This document shows positions 20,496-32,316 of a DNA stretch of 64,000 nucleotides, piece by piece. Position 1 is the stretch's first letter; each line of letters opens with the position of its first letter. The notes beneath the pieces were generated by a model. The model saw nothing but the letters and a program-made list of their open reading frames with translations. It was not told the DNA's origin and did no database searches. Position numbers and translations under genes: made by a program. The stretch comes from Clarkia xantiana subsp. parviflora (lineage: Eukaryota; Streptophyta; Magnoliopsida; Myrtales; Onagraceae), in assembly GCA_036873135.1 (NCBI GenBank), contig JAPTYO010000002.1, positions 35,393,452-35,457,451 on the forward strand, written 5' to 3'.

Positions 20496-21800
20496 ATGTT
20501 TAAATTGGATAGCTTTGTTGATAAGGATCGTCCATCTCATATATGCCGATTGCGTAAGGCTATTTATGGCCTTAAGCAAGCGCCTCGGGCATGGTTTAAG
20601 GAGCTCGGTTCGTTTCTCTTGTCCTATGGGTTTACCAACTCTATTTTTGATAGTTCCTTGTTCATCTATCATCGGGCTACTACCAAGATTTATTTTCTTG
20701 CGTATGTAGACGATTTACTTGTCACAGAGAACAATCATATGGAAGTCATGAAATTCGTCCGCGCTCTCTCGTCTCGATTCTCTCTTAAGGATCTTGGTTT
20801 ATTGTTGAAGTTATACCAACAAGCTCAGGGTTACTTTTGTCTCAACACCAATACATACAGAGTATTCTTGATCGTGCAGATATGACAGGAGCAAAACCCG
20901 TCAGTACTCCACTTTCAACTTCGACCGTCCTTGCTTTGAATGATAGTCCTCCTACGTCTGATGCACATCGGTACAGACAACTCATTGGGGGCACTTCAAT
21001 ATCTTTCTATTACAAGACCAGACATCTCGTTTGTTGTGAATCGTCTCTCACAATTCATGCATGCTCCCACAATCAACCATTGGACGGCTCTTAAACGAGT
21101 GCTTCGTTATCTGAAGTCCACTATCAATCATGGTCTTCATCTTCGTCGCTCTACATCCTTTCGTCTCCTTGCGTACTCCGACGTTGATTGGGGGGGCAAC
21201 CGTGATAATTACAAGTCAACATCTGCATATGTTGTATATCTAGGGGACAATGCAATCTCATGGTGTTCCAAGAAACAAAAGTCCGTTGCTAGATCATCAA
21301 CCGAGGCAGAGTATGTTGCTGTTTCCGAAGCAGCATCCGAAGTGACATGGATAAAAAATCTCTTGCATGAACTTGGTCACTCATCATCTACAACACCAAC
21401 CATTCTATGTGACAATGCTGGAGCTACCTATGTTTGTGCCAATCCCGTCTTCCACTCTCGTATGAAGCACATCGCTCTTGGTTTTCACTTTGTCCGGGAT
21501 CAAGTCTCAAGTGACTCTCTACGAGTTCTACATGTATCCACCGATGATCAAATCGCGGATTGTCTAACCAAACCATTAGCTTGTGCTCGGTTTCATCTAC
21601 TACGATCCAAGATGCGCGTCTTTGATGGATCCGCTATCTTGCGGGGGCGTATAAGGAATATCTCCAAAGATGACACCTAATTATTTTAGGCATGTATATA
21701 AATTAGGATTCTAATAATATAAGTTTCCTATCTTGTAATCCTAGATTAGTATTTATGTAGACATATACTATAATGGTTAATTTGTGAAAATACAATCAAT
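20496..21800 (+). pseudogene. 5'-truncated Copia element, RT and RNase H
   Basis: It encodes the C-terminal part of a Copia polyprotein: RKAIYGLKQAPRAWF, LAYVDDLLV, then after two frame changes (near 20810-20840 and 20990) [12 protein letters not shown], the RNase H motifs AYSDVDWGG and STEAEYVA, and [18 protein letters not shown] polypurine tract precedes the presumed LTR start at about 21650. Gag, protease and integrase are missing. The right boundary is approximate because no second LTR or duplication is visible. Confidence 0.85.
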
Positions 21801-22600
21801 CTTATTATCTCCTTAGATAGATGATAAATTGATATAAATTTGTTTAATCTTGCATTAGTTGATGTTGTTGCTCAACGAATTTACGAAAAAAAAAAAAAAT
21901 AAAGTCAAGAACTTAAAAACAGTCTCGACTTAGGAGACTTTAAGTCATATTGATAATTACTGTCACATATCTAAAAAGTTTCTATCGGTTGATTTCCATT
22001 TTTTCTCTTAAAATCGACATAATAGAAATATACTTTTTAAGCATCAAATAAGCTTAAACTATGAGTAACAAACCTGATACTTCGAAAAATTCGAAATCAA
22101 CATATATTTGTTGTTTTAAACGTCAATTTTAACGCTAAAAAATTAGTCGATAAAATTGAAAAATAAAAAACTGAGATGAGACACAAAATATCAAACTTTT
22201 TAAATTTAGGACAAAGATTAACAACATAACACTATTTTTATGTTCTTAATCCAAAAAAAAAAAATGAAAAACTTAATAAATTTAATGGAAAACCACTTTT
22301 TTTTTTTGCTGAAATTAAATCCAAAGCTGTTATTTTATAATAATTTAATTATATTTGGTCAAATATAAATAAATGATTAAACAAAATAAATTTAAATTAA
22401 TGGCGAAGTTATATTTGGTTTAATTAAAAAATAAAGAAAATCAGATCATTGTAAGTGCTATTAAAAAGTAAAAACCTGAACTTCATTGCGGCCGGCCCCC
22501 AATTCACGATTTTACAAGATTGATGTAAACTAATAATAAGTTAGGAATTAGGAGAGGGGATCATTTTCATTTCCCAGAAAAATGCCGCACCTTGTGCGTT
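21801..22600. other. AT-rich intergenic DNA
   Basis: Poly-A runs (about 21885-21900, 22252-22264) and a T run (22299-22309) are seen. No gene is recognised. Confidence 0.5.
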
Positions 22601-23018
22601 TTGGTTCTGCGTAAATTATCCCCTCCCCACTCTCACTCTCTTTCTCACCGTCTCCGCAATACGCATGCCCAGAAACCCACAACTGTTCTTCTTAACTCTT
22701 CCTAATCGTGATTTATCCCCTAATCTTGATTTCACCCCTAATATTGACGCTTTTCGCTTTCAATTCGAGAAGGGCAGTCGTGGTCGTGGTTGTGGATGTG
22801 AATCCTAGCTGCTGATTCAGGTACCTTTAGCTGTTTCCCTTTTGGGTCTGTCTCAATTCGTCGTCTCTACTCTTCAATTGCATGTAATTGTTCAGCATTT
22901 TGCCCGACAAGGTAATGCGCCCTGAAATTTCTCTGCTCTGTTTGTTTTTTCTCCTCTTATTATTGTTGTCTAGCTGTGGGTGATTCATAAGAGTGTGGAA
23001 GTGGAGTGATCTCTGTCA

Positions 23019-24425
23019 ATGGACGATCCGAAAGCACAGAAGGATCAAAACCCTAGCAGTGTCAGAAACCTGCAGGAAGCTTCTGGGGTTTACGTTTCTT
23101 TGTTGGATTCCTTGGGTGTGTTCGCTGAAAATGCAGGTAACTTGAATTGTAACCGTCCTGTCACTGATGAAATTGATAGAATTGGAGAAGAAAGCCAGAA
23201 AAATGTCGAAGCTGATGCCGATGAGGCTTCAGTTGAGAATGGTGCTTTCGTAGGGGACAGCATTTCCCTGTATGTTGAATTTGGCGGCTTTGAGAGCGAA
23301 CCGGGGCATCAAAATGCTGATGATGGGGCTGAGGTTGTTGGGTTAGCAGAAAATAAGGAAGAGGATGTTGGGGATTGCTTGTTCTCGGCCGGTGATGTTG
23401 TGTGGGTGAAAACAAAGAACCATAAATGGTGGCCTGGGAAAATTTACTCGTTGGAACCCGAAAAAGTAGGGTATTTCCTAGTCGGTCACTTTGGAAGGGG
23501 CCATGTAGCTTGGTACTCTCTTCCTCAATTGAAGCCCTTCTATCGTAATTTTGCAGAATTGTCGAAACAGGGCGAATCTTCAAATTTCTTGCACGCGGTT
23601 GAGAAGGCAGTGGAAGAATTTGGAAAGAATGTGAGCTCGAAGCTTATAAAAGAAGATTCTGCCACTTCATTGGATGAATTTGGCAAAATTTCTTCCATCT
23701 TTATAAACCCGAAGAAGCTTATTGAATATGTCAAGAGCCTTTCAGTATCTGCTACATCTGTGCCCAATTCCACCCTCGATCTCTCCATTGCAACCAATTA
23801 CCTTTCATCATTCTATCATTCGATTGGTCATCTGAATTTGTCTGTGAATGTTCTTCTTGGCACGGGAGATGAATTCACGAAACCGCCTTTGAAAAAGGGA
23901 AATTCAAAACCAGGGAATAAGAAGAAGAAGGAAAGTGGAAACAGTAATGTTGAAGGGTCAGAGTCTAGAGCGAGGAAGAAGAGCAAGTATCTGTCTTATC
24001 CGTATGTCAACTTGGGGAAGAAGGAACCGAACACCGATAAAGAAGGCAAGTCGGATTTAAACAGCTCTGCAGGTAAAGCTGACAAATCCCCTGCTATTGC
24101 TAAGAATAGCAGCAAGAACAGGAATAAAGAAATCCTGGTCAGCAATGTATCGATTCCAGAGATGTTAAGCATTCCATCAACCGAGATACTGTCTGAACTT
24201 CTTGTTGCAGCTGTTGAGCATGCACATATAAATGAAAGTCGAAATTTTGACAAGGTTGAAGGGTTGTTTTATAGATTCAGAAACTTTTCATATCGAGGTG
24301 ATGACAATGATAGCAAGAATGTGGTTGGTGAAGAGAAAGATAAAGAGAAAGCTGCAGGTAGTGCTGATCCGTCTCTTGCTGTAAAATTCGAGCCCAAGAA
24401 GAGAAGGAAAGAGAACAGGCAATAA
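23019..24425 (+). CDS. PWWP-domain protein (PDP-like), N-terminal 468 residues
   Basis: The frame opens at ATG 23019 (GTCAATGG context). An acidic N-terminus is followed by a PWWP domain at about residues 120-215 (AGDVVWVKTKNHKWWPGKI, then GHVAWYSLPQLKPF). The WWPG core corresponds to the PWWP motif, which binds histone-tail methyl-lysine and DNA in nuclear proteins. Lysine-rich, low-complexity sequence follows, including KKKKES and EPKKRRKENR (a possible nuclear localisation signal). The frame ends at TAA 24423-24425. The coding sequence continues at once in another frame, so this is probably the first half of one longer PDP-type protein. These proteins act in chromatin complexes, including Polycomb and FVE/MSI4-associated ones in Arabidopsis. 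Confidence 0.85.
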   Translation: MDDPKAQKDQNPSSVRNLQEASGVYVSLLDSLGVFAENAGNLNCNRPVTDEIDRIGEESQKNVEADADEASVENGAFVGDSISLYVEFGGFESEPGHQNADDGAEVVGLAENKEEDVGDCLFSAGDVVWVKTKNHKWWPGKIYSLEPEKVGYFLVGHFGRGHVAWYSLPQLKPFYRNFAELSKQGESSNFLHAVEKAVEEFGKNVSSKLIKEDSATSLDEFGKISSIFINPKKLIEYVKSLSVSATSVPNSTLDLSIATNYLSSFYHSIGHLNLSVNVLLGTGDEFTKPPLKKGNSKPGNKKKKESGNSNVEGSESRARKKSKYLSYPYVNLGKKEPNTDKEGKSDLNSSAGKADKSPAIAKNSSKNRNKEILVSNVSIPEMLSIPSTEILSELLVAAVEHAHINESRNFDKVEGLFYRFRNFSYRGDDNDSKNVVGEEKDKEKAAGSADPSLAVKFEPKKRRKENRQ

Positions 24426-25729
24426 CAAAGAAAGAAATCGACAAAAACGTCGATTCAAAGCCTGGCATCGTTCCAGTTGTGTTAAAAAGAGATTTATATG
24501 AGAAAGTTCCTGGAAAATCTTTTGAAATTGCAGCCCAGATTGAAGGAGCAACCCAGATTGACAGTAATGTGGAATTGAAAAACCTGCCTTTGATCCCTCC
24601 TGCGGGTGTTAATCCGGTTGTGTTATCCGTCAAGAAATCTGTCGAATCAAAGCCTGGTATCGTTCCAGTTGTGTTAGAAAAAGATTTAGATGAGAAAGTT
24701 GCTAGAAAATGTTTTGAAGTTGCAGCCCAGATTAAAGAACAGACTGAAGGAGTAGCCCAGGATGTGGAATCGAAAAACCTGTCTTTGATCTCCCGTCTGG
24801 GTGTCAATCCGGTTGTCCAAGCTGTGTTAAACAAAGATTTTGCTGTAAAAGCTTTTGAAACCAAAGGACCAACCTGGATTGACAGTAATGTGGAATCGAA
24901 AAACCCACCTTTGATCCAGTCCAATCCGGTTGAGTTATCGCTCAAGGAGTCTGTTGAAGGTGCAGCCCAGATTCAAGAGCCGATCGAACGTGCAATCAAA
25001 GTTGCAGATTTGAATGGTGAAGTAGTTTCAGGTCTGGCTGCACTGAAGAAGAGAAGGAGAAGAAGTAAAGAAGAAATAGCAGAAGAGAGAAAAACAGAAG
25101 AATCCTCTGTTTTGGCCGATGGAACCGTGCGGAAGAGGAAGAGACCAACAATCGGGTCTCCCCTTTTGTTGACGTTCGATAAGTGTAGCCCTCTGCCTAC
25201 GAAAGAAACCTTAGAAACCGAGCTCGGAAAATACGGGGAACTCAAGGGAATAGAATTCTTGCCGGTTTCAGAAGAGAAACAGAGCATGGTTCGAGTGATA
25301 TTCGAGCTAAAAGCAGATGCAAAGCAAGCTTCTCAGAAACTGACAAAAATGAATCCTTTTGGGGCGATTCTGGTGAGACAGGAGCTCGAGGAGTCGGGTG
25401 CTTCAATGGCTCTGAAGAATCTGGCAATGAGAGCTCTACCTGTATTGAAAAACGGAGGAATCAGAGGTGATCATGGTGAAATAGAAAGAAGAGTGTGTGC
25501 GGTGAGTCTTACTACAGTGGAGAAAAGAGCGATTAGAAATGGAGGAGTGAAAATGGGGGAAGGGCCGGGAGGGCTGGATGTGATGAAGAGGAATTTGGAG
25601 ATGATGACATCGATGCTCCACAAGTCGGGGGATAATCTTTCACCGGAGACCAAAGCAAAGCTTGAGCTCGAGATCAAGGGTTTGTTGGGGAAGGTAAGCA
25701 CTATGGTGTGCTCTTCATCATCTTCATAG
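24368..25729 (+). CDS. PWWP-domain protein, C-terminal half in a shifted frame
   Basis: The frame opens after a TGA at 24365-24367 and overlaps the end of the first half. It contains three to four degenerate repeats of about 60 residues (SKPGIVPVVLEKDLDEKV, then NPVV and ESKNLSL motifs), a basic stretch (KKRRRRSKEE), and an RRM-like C-terminal region (LLLTFDKCSPLPTKETLE to RVIFELKADAKQA) typical of the PDP family. It closes at TAG 25727-25729. No plausible intron joins it to the first half: a test GT-AG pair (24358-24418) gives the wrong frame. A 1-nt deletion or 2-nt insertion between 24368 and 24422, real or a sequencing error, explains the split. Confidence 0.72.
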   Translation, partial: SVSCCKIRAQEEKEREQAITKKEIDKNVDSKPGIVPVVLKRDLYEKVPGKSFEIAAQIEGATQIDSNVELKNLPLIPPAGVNPVVLSVKKSVESKPGIVPVVLEKDLDEKVARKCFEVAAQIKEQTEGVAQDVESKNLSLISRLGVNPVVQAVLNKDFAVKAFETKGPTWIDSNVESKNPPLIQSNPVELSLKESVEGAAQIQEPIERAIKVADLNGEVVSGLAALKKRRRRSKEEIAEERKTEESSVLADGTVRKRKRPTIGSPLLLTFDKCSPLPTKETLETELGKYGELKGIEFLPVSEEKQSMVRVIFELKADAKQASQKLTKMNPFGAILVRQELEESGASMALKNLAMRALPVLKNGGIRGDHGEIERRVCAVSLTTVEKRAIRNGGVKMGEGPGGLDVMKRNLEMMTSMLHKSGDNLSPETKAKLELEIKGLLGKVSTMVCSSSSS

Positions 25730-26760
25730 AAGATTTATTATTTGTGTTATTCAACTCCCTCCTTTGTAATCTGGATGTTGGTGTAGTAGCTAGTTGCTTC
25801 TTCTTCTATGGACATTATTTATTTGCAAGAAATAGAATGGTTGGTGACTGGTAATGTGAATGTGAATCTGCCTGCCTATTATTACTTTTCAGATATGCTA
25901 CTCTGAAAGCTTTAATTTTTATTTTTAAGTATATATCTGGATTTTTTTAATTAATATATTTTTATAATTCTCGATATCACTTTATGTTTGATTATTAATT
26001 GTGAGGTATTTTAACCCAAAAAAATATCACTTTCGTACTTGCCGACTATATTATTAAGATTTTGATTAATAATTTCCGTGGGCTGTGTGTCACTTGTCAG
26101 AGTTAATTCCCGAGTTGTATTTGGACTCAACCTCCTCCTCCCCATCCAATCCAATCCAATACACCAATAAATATTGTTTATTTTATTTTATTTTATTTTT
26201 CAAGTCGGTATCATTTTCCCGAAATAAAAAGTGGGTATCAAATTCTGATGATAAGTTAATTCTTGGAGTCTAAGTTTATGTGATCTGATGGTGAATACTT
26301 GGTAGCCAAGTTGCAGAACTAATCTATCTATCTATCTATATGACATATAGGCCAAAATAATAAAGGTATATATATATATATATTATGGTCTAATAATAAT
26401 TGACACACGTTAGTTAATCTTAGGCACCAAGATATATTCCCAACTTAATTAACCGGTAAACATTTCCATATTTACCCCCCAAATATTCGTGTATATATTA
26501 ACCAATACAATCAGATATTATTTTCAAAAGAAGGCTGAGATATTTTTCTCATAGTGTATTATTTTATATTATCAAATAACACGATAATGATAATAAAAAA
26601 GAAAGAAAGAAACAGCAATATCCAGATCCCTTTAATTAAAAAAATAATAATATATAGAATAGATAAGGTCAATATCTTGGGGGCAACTAAGTAAATTGAC
26701 ACGGTGCCCACTGAGGAAGCCACACGACACGGCATCATATTAAGTTTTGTTTATTATTGG
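25730..26760. other. Intergenic between the PWWP and SRO genes
   Basis: AT-rich, with small microsatellites (ATCT near 26320, TA near 26370, ATA near 26770). No gene was seen. Confidence 0.5.
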
Positions 26761-26790
26761 GACTAGTATAATAATAATAATAAAGCTATA

Positions 26791-26797
26791 TATAAAA
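26791..26797 (+). promoter_or_regulatory. TATA box upstream of the SRO gene
   Basis: TATAAAA in GCTATATATAAAAG lies about 440 bp before the start codon. The long intervening leader contains CT-rich tracts (27030-27050), as in many plant 5' UTRs. Confidence 0.5.
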
Positions 26798-27233
26798 GAA
26801 ACGGCTGGCTGACTCTGAAATCAGTTACCGCCATTTCTCTACAGTCCAAACTTGAAACAAACCAACAAACGTGTACTTCTGCGTGTAGAGAGAGAGAGAA
26901 AGTAAGTCGGTTCTCCGGTAGCCGAACACCCAACCGCCTCTCCACTTCTTCAAGAAAATTCTTCTGCCTTCCTCAATAAGATATTGCTACACGAATGTAT
27001 ATATAGATAGACAGATATAATAGGGATTGCTCTCCTCTCCTCTCCTCTCATTTGTGTTTCCGTTCTGATCCAGAAAAAAAGTTTCGTCTCACTGGGGCGC
27101 CGCGTTCCTTCTTTCTTGCTGATCACGCTTTTCAAGTGATTTCTTTTGGAACAAGTTTGAATTCTCTCTCAGGTCAAGGATTTCAGATTTGAAACGTCGT
27201 GATATTAGGAGGATTTGTAATTTGTCGAGCAAG

Positions 27234-28753
27234 ATGAGTTCAATTATGGCTGCACAACAATGTAGGGTCCCGACTGCACTGATCGGAGATCGCCGACGTT
27301 TTGCAAAAGCTTTCAATCTCAATCAGAGAGCAGGATTCTCGGAGGAAGAAGATTACGCCTGTATGGATGATCAGGACGCATCTTATGTCTCCGATTGTGA
27401 GAGCAGTGTCTCCGGCAATACAAACGCTGCTCCTGCTGCTACTAGGCTCCCTTACTTGGATGAAAGGCTTGTTCGGCTTAATCAAGGGGATAAGGTCCAC
27501 GATCTCATCAAGCAGAGGCTCGTGTTAGGTCTGGGCTCTGTGGCAGAGAAGACAGATATCACCGCCATTCACAAGAACATTCACGTCGGTGCCATGGCCC
27601 AAGCTCGCGCCCAGGTCTTCCAAATCTATTTGCAGGCGATGGAGAAGAATCGCGACGGAAATCCCAATGTCAAGTACGCGTGGTACGGATGCTCCAAAGA
27701 AGACATCCCCAGGATCCTTTCCTATGGCTTCCATAATTCCGATTCTAACCAGAGAACTGGCCTTTACGGCTCCGGCGTCTATCTTGTTCCTGACAATCAT
27801 CCTCTCCACTGGTAATCCTACATCTCTACTTGAGTAATGCTATTTGATCTTTGGGCATCTGATTTTGAATGTTGATTTTGGTGATTGCAGCGTTAGATTT
27901 GCTCCTCCAGATACAGATGGATTGCGCCACTTCTTGCTCTGTCGGGTTTTACTGGGACGAACTGAGGTAGTTTGTGCAGGTTCCAATCAAACCCATCCAA
28001 GCTCCGACGACTTTGATTCCGGCGTGGACAGTGAAGAATCTCCGAGGAAGTTTATTGTTTGGGGTTGTAACATGAACACACATGTCTTGCCGGAATATGT
28101 AGTCAGTTTCAGAATGCCGTCTTACTCAACAGGTAAGAAGAAATTCATCCTGATGTTCTATTTATATGATGAATTTCTTTACTGATCTTGGGTTCGGTTT
28201 ATTTATGGATGCGTGGAAATAGATTATGTCGAAAACCAAGTTAGTAGTTCAAAGAAGCCGAATTCGCCATGGATGCCATTCCCATCTCTGATTGCAGAAC
28301 TGTCAAAGATTCTGCCTCCGTCCTCCATCAGAATGATCTCATTGTTCCATAAAGAGCATAAGGTAAGTGAGATTGAGATTCGGTGATTATCAATTAGTAG
28401 TTGCCTTGCCTTGCCTTGTTGATGTTGAATTGTTTTGTTCTTGGCAGGAGAAGAAGATATCAAGGCAAGAACTGATTGGGAAAGTGAGATTGTTAACTGG
28501 TGACAAACTGCTAGTTTCAGTTATCAAATCATTCCGAGCTAAGGTATGTTATAATTATATGGGCTCGATATTGATAGAAAATGTATAATGATGATTGCAT
28601 ATCACTCACAATAATTGTTCACTATTATTATTATTATAAAGAAATATGTAGTTTTGGAGGCTAAAATCTGTAAGTTGTACGATGAATTGAGACTACTGTG
28701 GCTTTGTGATGCAGCATTTTGGAGCAACAAGTGGGAGAAGAGTGCAACTGTAA
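27234..28753 (+). CDS. SRO: SRO family protein (PARP-like plus RST domain)
   Basis: Five exons (27234-27811, 27891-28132, 28223-28362, 28448-28543, 28715-28753) with GT-AG introns encode 364 residues. The ATG at 27234 gives MSSIMAAQQ. An acidic N-terminus is followed by a PARP-like domain at about 80-270 (VHDLIKQRLVLGLG, KYAWYGCSKEDIPRI, GLYGSGVYLVP) and an RST domain at about 280-352 (FPSLIAELSKILPPSSI, then ISRQELIGKVRLLTGDKLL). There is no WWE domain, so it belongs to the short SRO2-SRO5 type rather than RCD1/SRO1. SROs bind transcription factors through RST and act in abiotic stress and redox responses; most plant members lack the PARP H-Y-E catalytic triad. The last exon is only 39 nt. 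Confidence 0.9.
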
Positions 28754-29430
28754 ATTCGAGGCTATTTGAGCAGCAGCAAAATCAGAAGACTTTAATACAA
28801 ACTACATACATTAACCAACAACAATTAAGTAGTAGGTACTTCAGTGGAAGCAGAAATGAAATGGATTTTTTTTAAACAACAAAAAACAAAATAGAGACGG
28901 TAGTAATATTGTTTGCACAGATATTGGTGATGTAAGTCATATGGGTTTGGTTCGAGTCTAGTAATGAAGAATGATGTAAATAAGAAGAAGCCAATGAATT
29001 GTATTGATTTCTCTCTATCTGTCTGTATCTACTACAGCTAGTGTTGCTTAGTGAATGTGTTGTTGTTATAGGGCTTTCTTCTTCGGCCCATATACCAAAA
29101 ATAGCATGGACCCGTTTGCGACACATCCGGATATTATTCTTCATTAGGTGGTGTAATGTATAAATAATTTATTTGATCAAGTAAAGAATAAAGATCGAGT
29201 TAGAACTAAAATAGTGATAATCATTTCCATAAGAACAATAACATATAAAAAAAATCTAAAATAATTCATTTTCACGCAATGTTGTTTTGTAATATCTGAC
29301 TTGTTAGTCGTATGCTATTTAAGCGGTAGAAATATAGTAATGTAAAAAGAATGAACTTCTAAATAAATATTCAAGTTGAAAATATAAAAGATCATTTGTA
29401 TAGACTTTTCCTACTCTTCGTTACGACGGG
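28754..29430. other. SRO 3' UTR and intergenic DNA
   Basis: No gene was seen. AT-rich with A runs. The 3' UTR probably ends before about 29000. Confidence 0.45.
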
Positions 29431-30787
29431 TGTCAGACCTAAATCTAACATCAGATGATGCGTTAAAAACGTGATTTTTAAAAGAGCCGCCACTAGTTAA
29501 TTATAATGCTAACTAGAAACATAATTTACATAGGTAAAACATAAATTAATCATATAGGAATATAATCGGTCTACGATAAAAAAAAAAATCGAGTTCGGGG
29601 GTTTTCTTACGAATTAAAAAAAAATTACGCATTTTCGGTACTCAATTAACTAATTTGTCAACTTTATTCTTTAAATATATATTACACTAAATTAATCTAA
29701 TGATGTCAGGATTATAAAAAATTTATCATCTGCGAAAATATCATCAACTAGAGACCTAAGTCTAATAAAACTAATTGTAGTCTATAACTCTTAATTAAAA
29801 TGAAATCTAAAACACCGAAATTATCAAGAATGCTTAAATACATATACAACCTAATATAATATTTTTCGATAAAAAAAGCCTAATGTATATTCAACATACA
29901 TACATAACTTGAGCAATTAAATATTTTACCTAATTAAATCTAAATAATTATTTAAACTACAAATTAAATATAATATAATAACAATAATAATAATAATATA
30001 ATAAAAAGATAAAAAAAAAGAAAAAAAAAAGAAAGAAGAAAGAAGACGCTTACCTGCAGCAAAGTCTTCGGTGGGGAGGAGTGCAGCAGGACCTGGTGGC
30101 GACTCCGGTAGGCGACGCTCTTGGTGGTGGCTCCGTCGAAGTCCGACGAGAGGTAGCGAGCAGCGACCAAGCATGGGGACCGGGGCAGGTTCAGTGAGGC
30201 GGCCGAGCGAGCGAGCAGGTCTGGAGCGGAGCCTTGGCAGCGGGCCGAGCAGAGGGGCAGTCGCGTCCAGAATCAGCAGGCGACTCTGGCGGTGACTCTG
30301 GCGGTGACTCCGGCGATGGCGAGACAGGACCACCGTGACAGCAGCAGGCGGGGGAGCTTCGAACCTCCGGAGAGCAGGTCACCGGACAGAGCGAAGGAAG
30401 GAGAAGGAGCGGGAAAAAGAAAATTCGGGCATGAAAACCGAGGAGAATAGTTATTTATTATTAATTTTATGTGTCTCTTTTAAATGTAATCTCACCCTAT
30501 TTATAGATAGACTAGGACCCTAAATTTGGAAAATAAAATATGACGGAATATATAACATAAATATTCCAAAATATAATATATATATATATATATATTTATG
30601 AATTTCATCGTAAATATTTACAATATAATTTTTAAATATTTTACAATAAATATATATATATATACACTATCCTATTTTAAACTAGACCAATTTTTGGAAA
30701 CTTCGCGACCATCCATATCCAAATACTTTTTTTTAAGCGTGTCACGTGTCATGCGTGTCGCGCATGGTCCAAAATTAGGTGTTTACA
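29431..30787 (-). mobile_element. LTR of outer element A, 1.36 kb
   Basis: It starts TGTAAACACC and ends GGTCTGACA on the minus strand. A TATAAATA box (30498-30505) is followed by a CT- and GC-rich transcribed leader and a splice donor-like CAGGTAAGC (complement of about 30045-30055). Right of it on the minus strand AAAGAAGGGCAAGC is a good polypurine tract, so this is a 3' LTR whose internal region extends to the right. No 5-bp duplication is seen at its two edges, which agrees with it not being a solo LTR. Confidence 0.68.
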
Positions 30788-31363
30788 GCTTGCCCTTCTT
30801 TGGGCGGACTTCCGTAGAACATGTTCGAGGGAGTTTGTGTAAAGACGAGGAAACACCAATTTTGGTTGGAAAGTATATCTTCTTCTGGGTCTTCAAGTCT
30901 TCAAAGTAACTATTGGCCTTATTTCGGACAGCGCTAAAGAAAACTTCCATTGGTAGTGCGGAATGTAGAGCCTCCAACGACAGTGCGGTAAAGAAAAACC
31001 TCTAGTGGCGGTGCGATAAAGAAAAGCCTCCAGTGGCGGCACGGTAAAGAAAAACATTAATCAACGGTGCCTACAACGGCGTGCAGTAAAGTAAAACCTT
31101 AATCAACAGTGCCTCTAGTAGCGTGTGATAAAAAAATCATCCAGTGGCGTGACTTGCGAAGGCTGAATACCAAGGCTTCGTTCGTCGGGTTGAGACTCTC
31201 AGAAAGCAGAAAAACTACAGATCATGGTTGTCAGTTGTAACTTGTAGGAACAGACTGTAATAGTCCTACTCATCATTGAATGTTGACTTGCGAGAGCAGA
31301 CTGTAACCGTCCCACTTGTCGTGAAGTTGACTTGTTGGAACAGACTGTAACAGTCATACTCGT
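30788..31363 (-). mobile_element. Element A 3' internal region, left part
   Basis: Non-coding. It holds an array of about 38-bp units (CTCCAGTGGCGGTGCGGTAAAG type, 30955-31110) and the start of a roughly 93-bp array (GACTTGTAGGAACAGACTGTAA) that continues at 39251 beyond element B. Confidence 0.6.
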
Positions 31364-32316
31364 TGTTTCGACCAAGTTATCGCGGGCTGTCCGCTGGATA
31401 ACTTGTCGAGATCTTCGGGTTAGATGCGAGCCAAGTCCGCCTTCTGATGTCGTGCGCGGGCCTTAACTTCGTCTTCCAAATGAGGGCAAGTCCTTCGGGC
31501 TCTCAGAGAGGTCGTCTTGTCCGGACCTGCAAAGGAGCGTTACCAAGCAGTCCCCGTGAAGAGGGGGGGGTGCTTGGCGTGCTCACTCCGACGATCAACA
31601 TTAGTCGACTTAGAGAGAGAAGCAGAGGGTTTTCTAGAGAGAGGTCAGAGCTTTTTCCCAAGCTTGCCCAAAGTGATTTTTGAATGACTTGAAAATGTTT
31701 ACCCCCAAGGTGGCTATTTATAGGCAACCTTGGACCGTAAACCGGTTTTGACCCGGTTCAATGTGGAAATGTGAACCGGGATGCAGGGGTAAGCTTTGGG
31801 AAAAGGGGCTCTGACGCGCGTCTCAGGCGGCTGTCATGAACGGGACGCGCGCGCCTCTGAAACATAGGTCTCGGACACATAGGAGTTAATTAAAAATCGG
31901 GTCTCCGTATACGTCCGAGGTAAAATGGGGGGTGTGCGCGACACCCCCCCGGGTGTGGAGCTTGCCCGGAATTCCGGGTAAGCCTAGGCCTACCCGGAAT
32001 TCCGGGTAAGCTTAGGCTTACTCGGAAATTCCGGGTAAGCCAAGCTTACCCGGAATTCCGGGTAAGCTTAGCTTACCCGGAAATTCCGGGTAAGCTGGGA
32101 CTTACCCGGAATTTCCGGGTAAGCCCAGCTTACCCGGAAATTCCGGGTAAGCTAGACTTACCCGGAATTTTCCGGGTAAGCCCCCGGGGATGCCGGGCAA
32201 GTTCGAAACTTGCCCGGTTTCCCCCGGTTAGCTTGAAATTGGGTTTCGGACGGGTCTCGTGCGTGCATGAAGTTCAAGTAATTAAAACCGAGCCCGAATC
32301 ACGCGTATGTCCATCA
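31364..32316 (-). repeat. Element B 3' LTR
   Basis: 953 bp. TATAAATA at 31715-31722 (minus). About seven and a half palindromic satellite units occur at 31961-32180. The polypurine tract ACTCGGGGGCAAG (minus) lies just right of it. Confidence 0.93.
31961..32180. repeat. Palindromic 28-29 bp satellite in the B 3' LTR
   Basis: The tandem units have the form AGCTTACCCGGAAATTCC followed by GGGTAAGCT. Each unit is a near-perfect palindrome, so the array could form a row of hairpins or be transcribed from either strand with the same sequence. Confidence 0.9.

Noticed and set aside
24356..24419. Intron joining the two halves of the PWWP gene
   Set aside because: The available GT (24358) and AG (24418) pair restores a third frame that ends quickly, not the frame of the C-terminal half.
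30071..30382. GC-rich open frames on both strands
   Set aside because: They lie in the transcribed leader of the element A LTR. The composition keeps frames open and no domain is visible.
29431..30787. Solo LTR
   Set aside because: No target duplication flanks it, and a polypurine tract sits at its right edge, so it is better read as the 3' LTR of a larger broken element.
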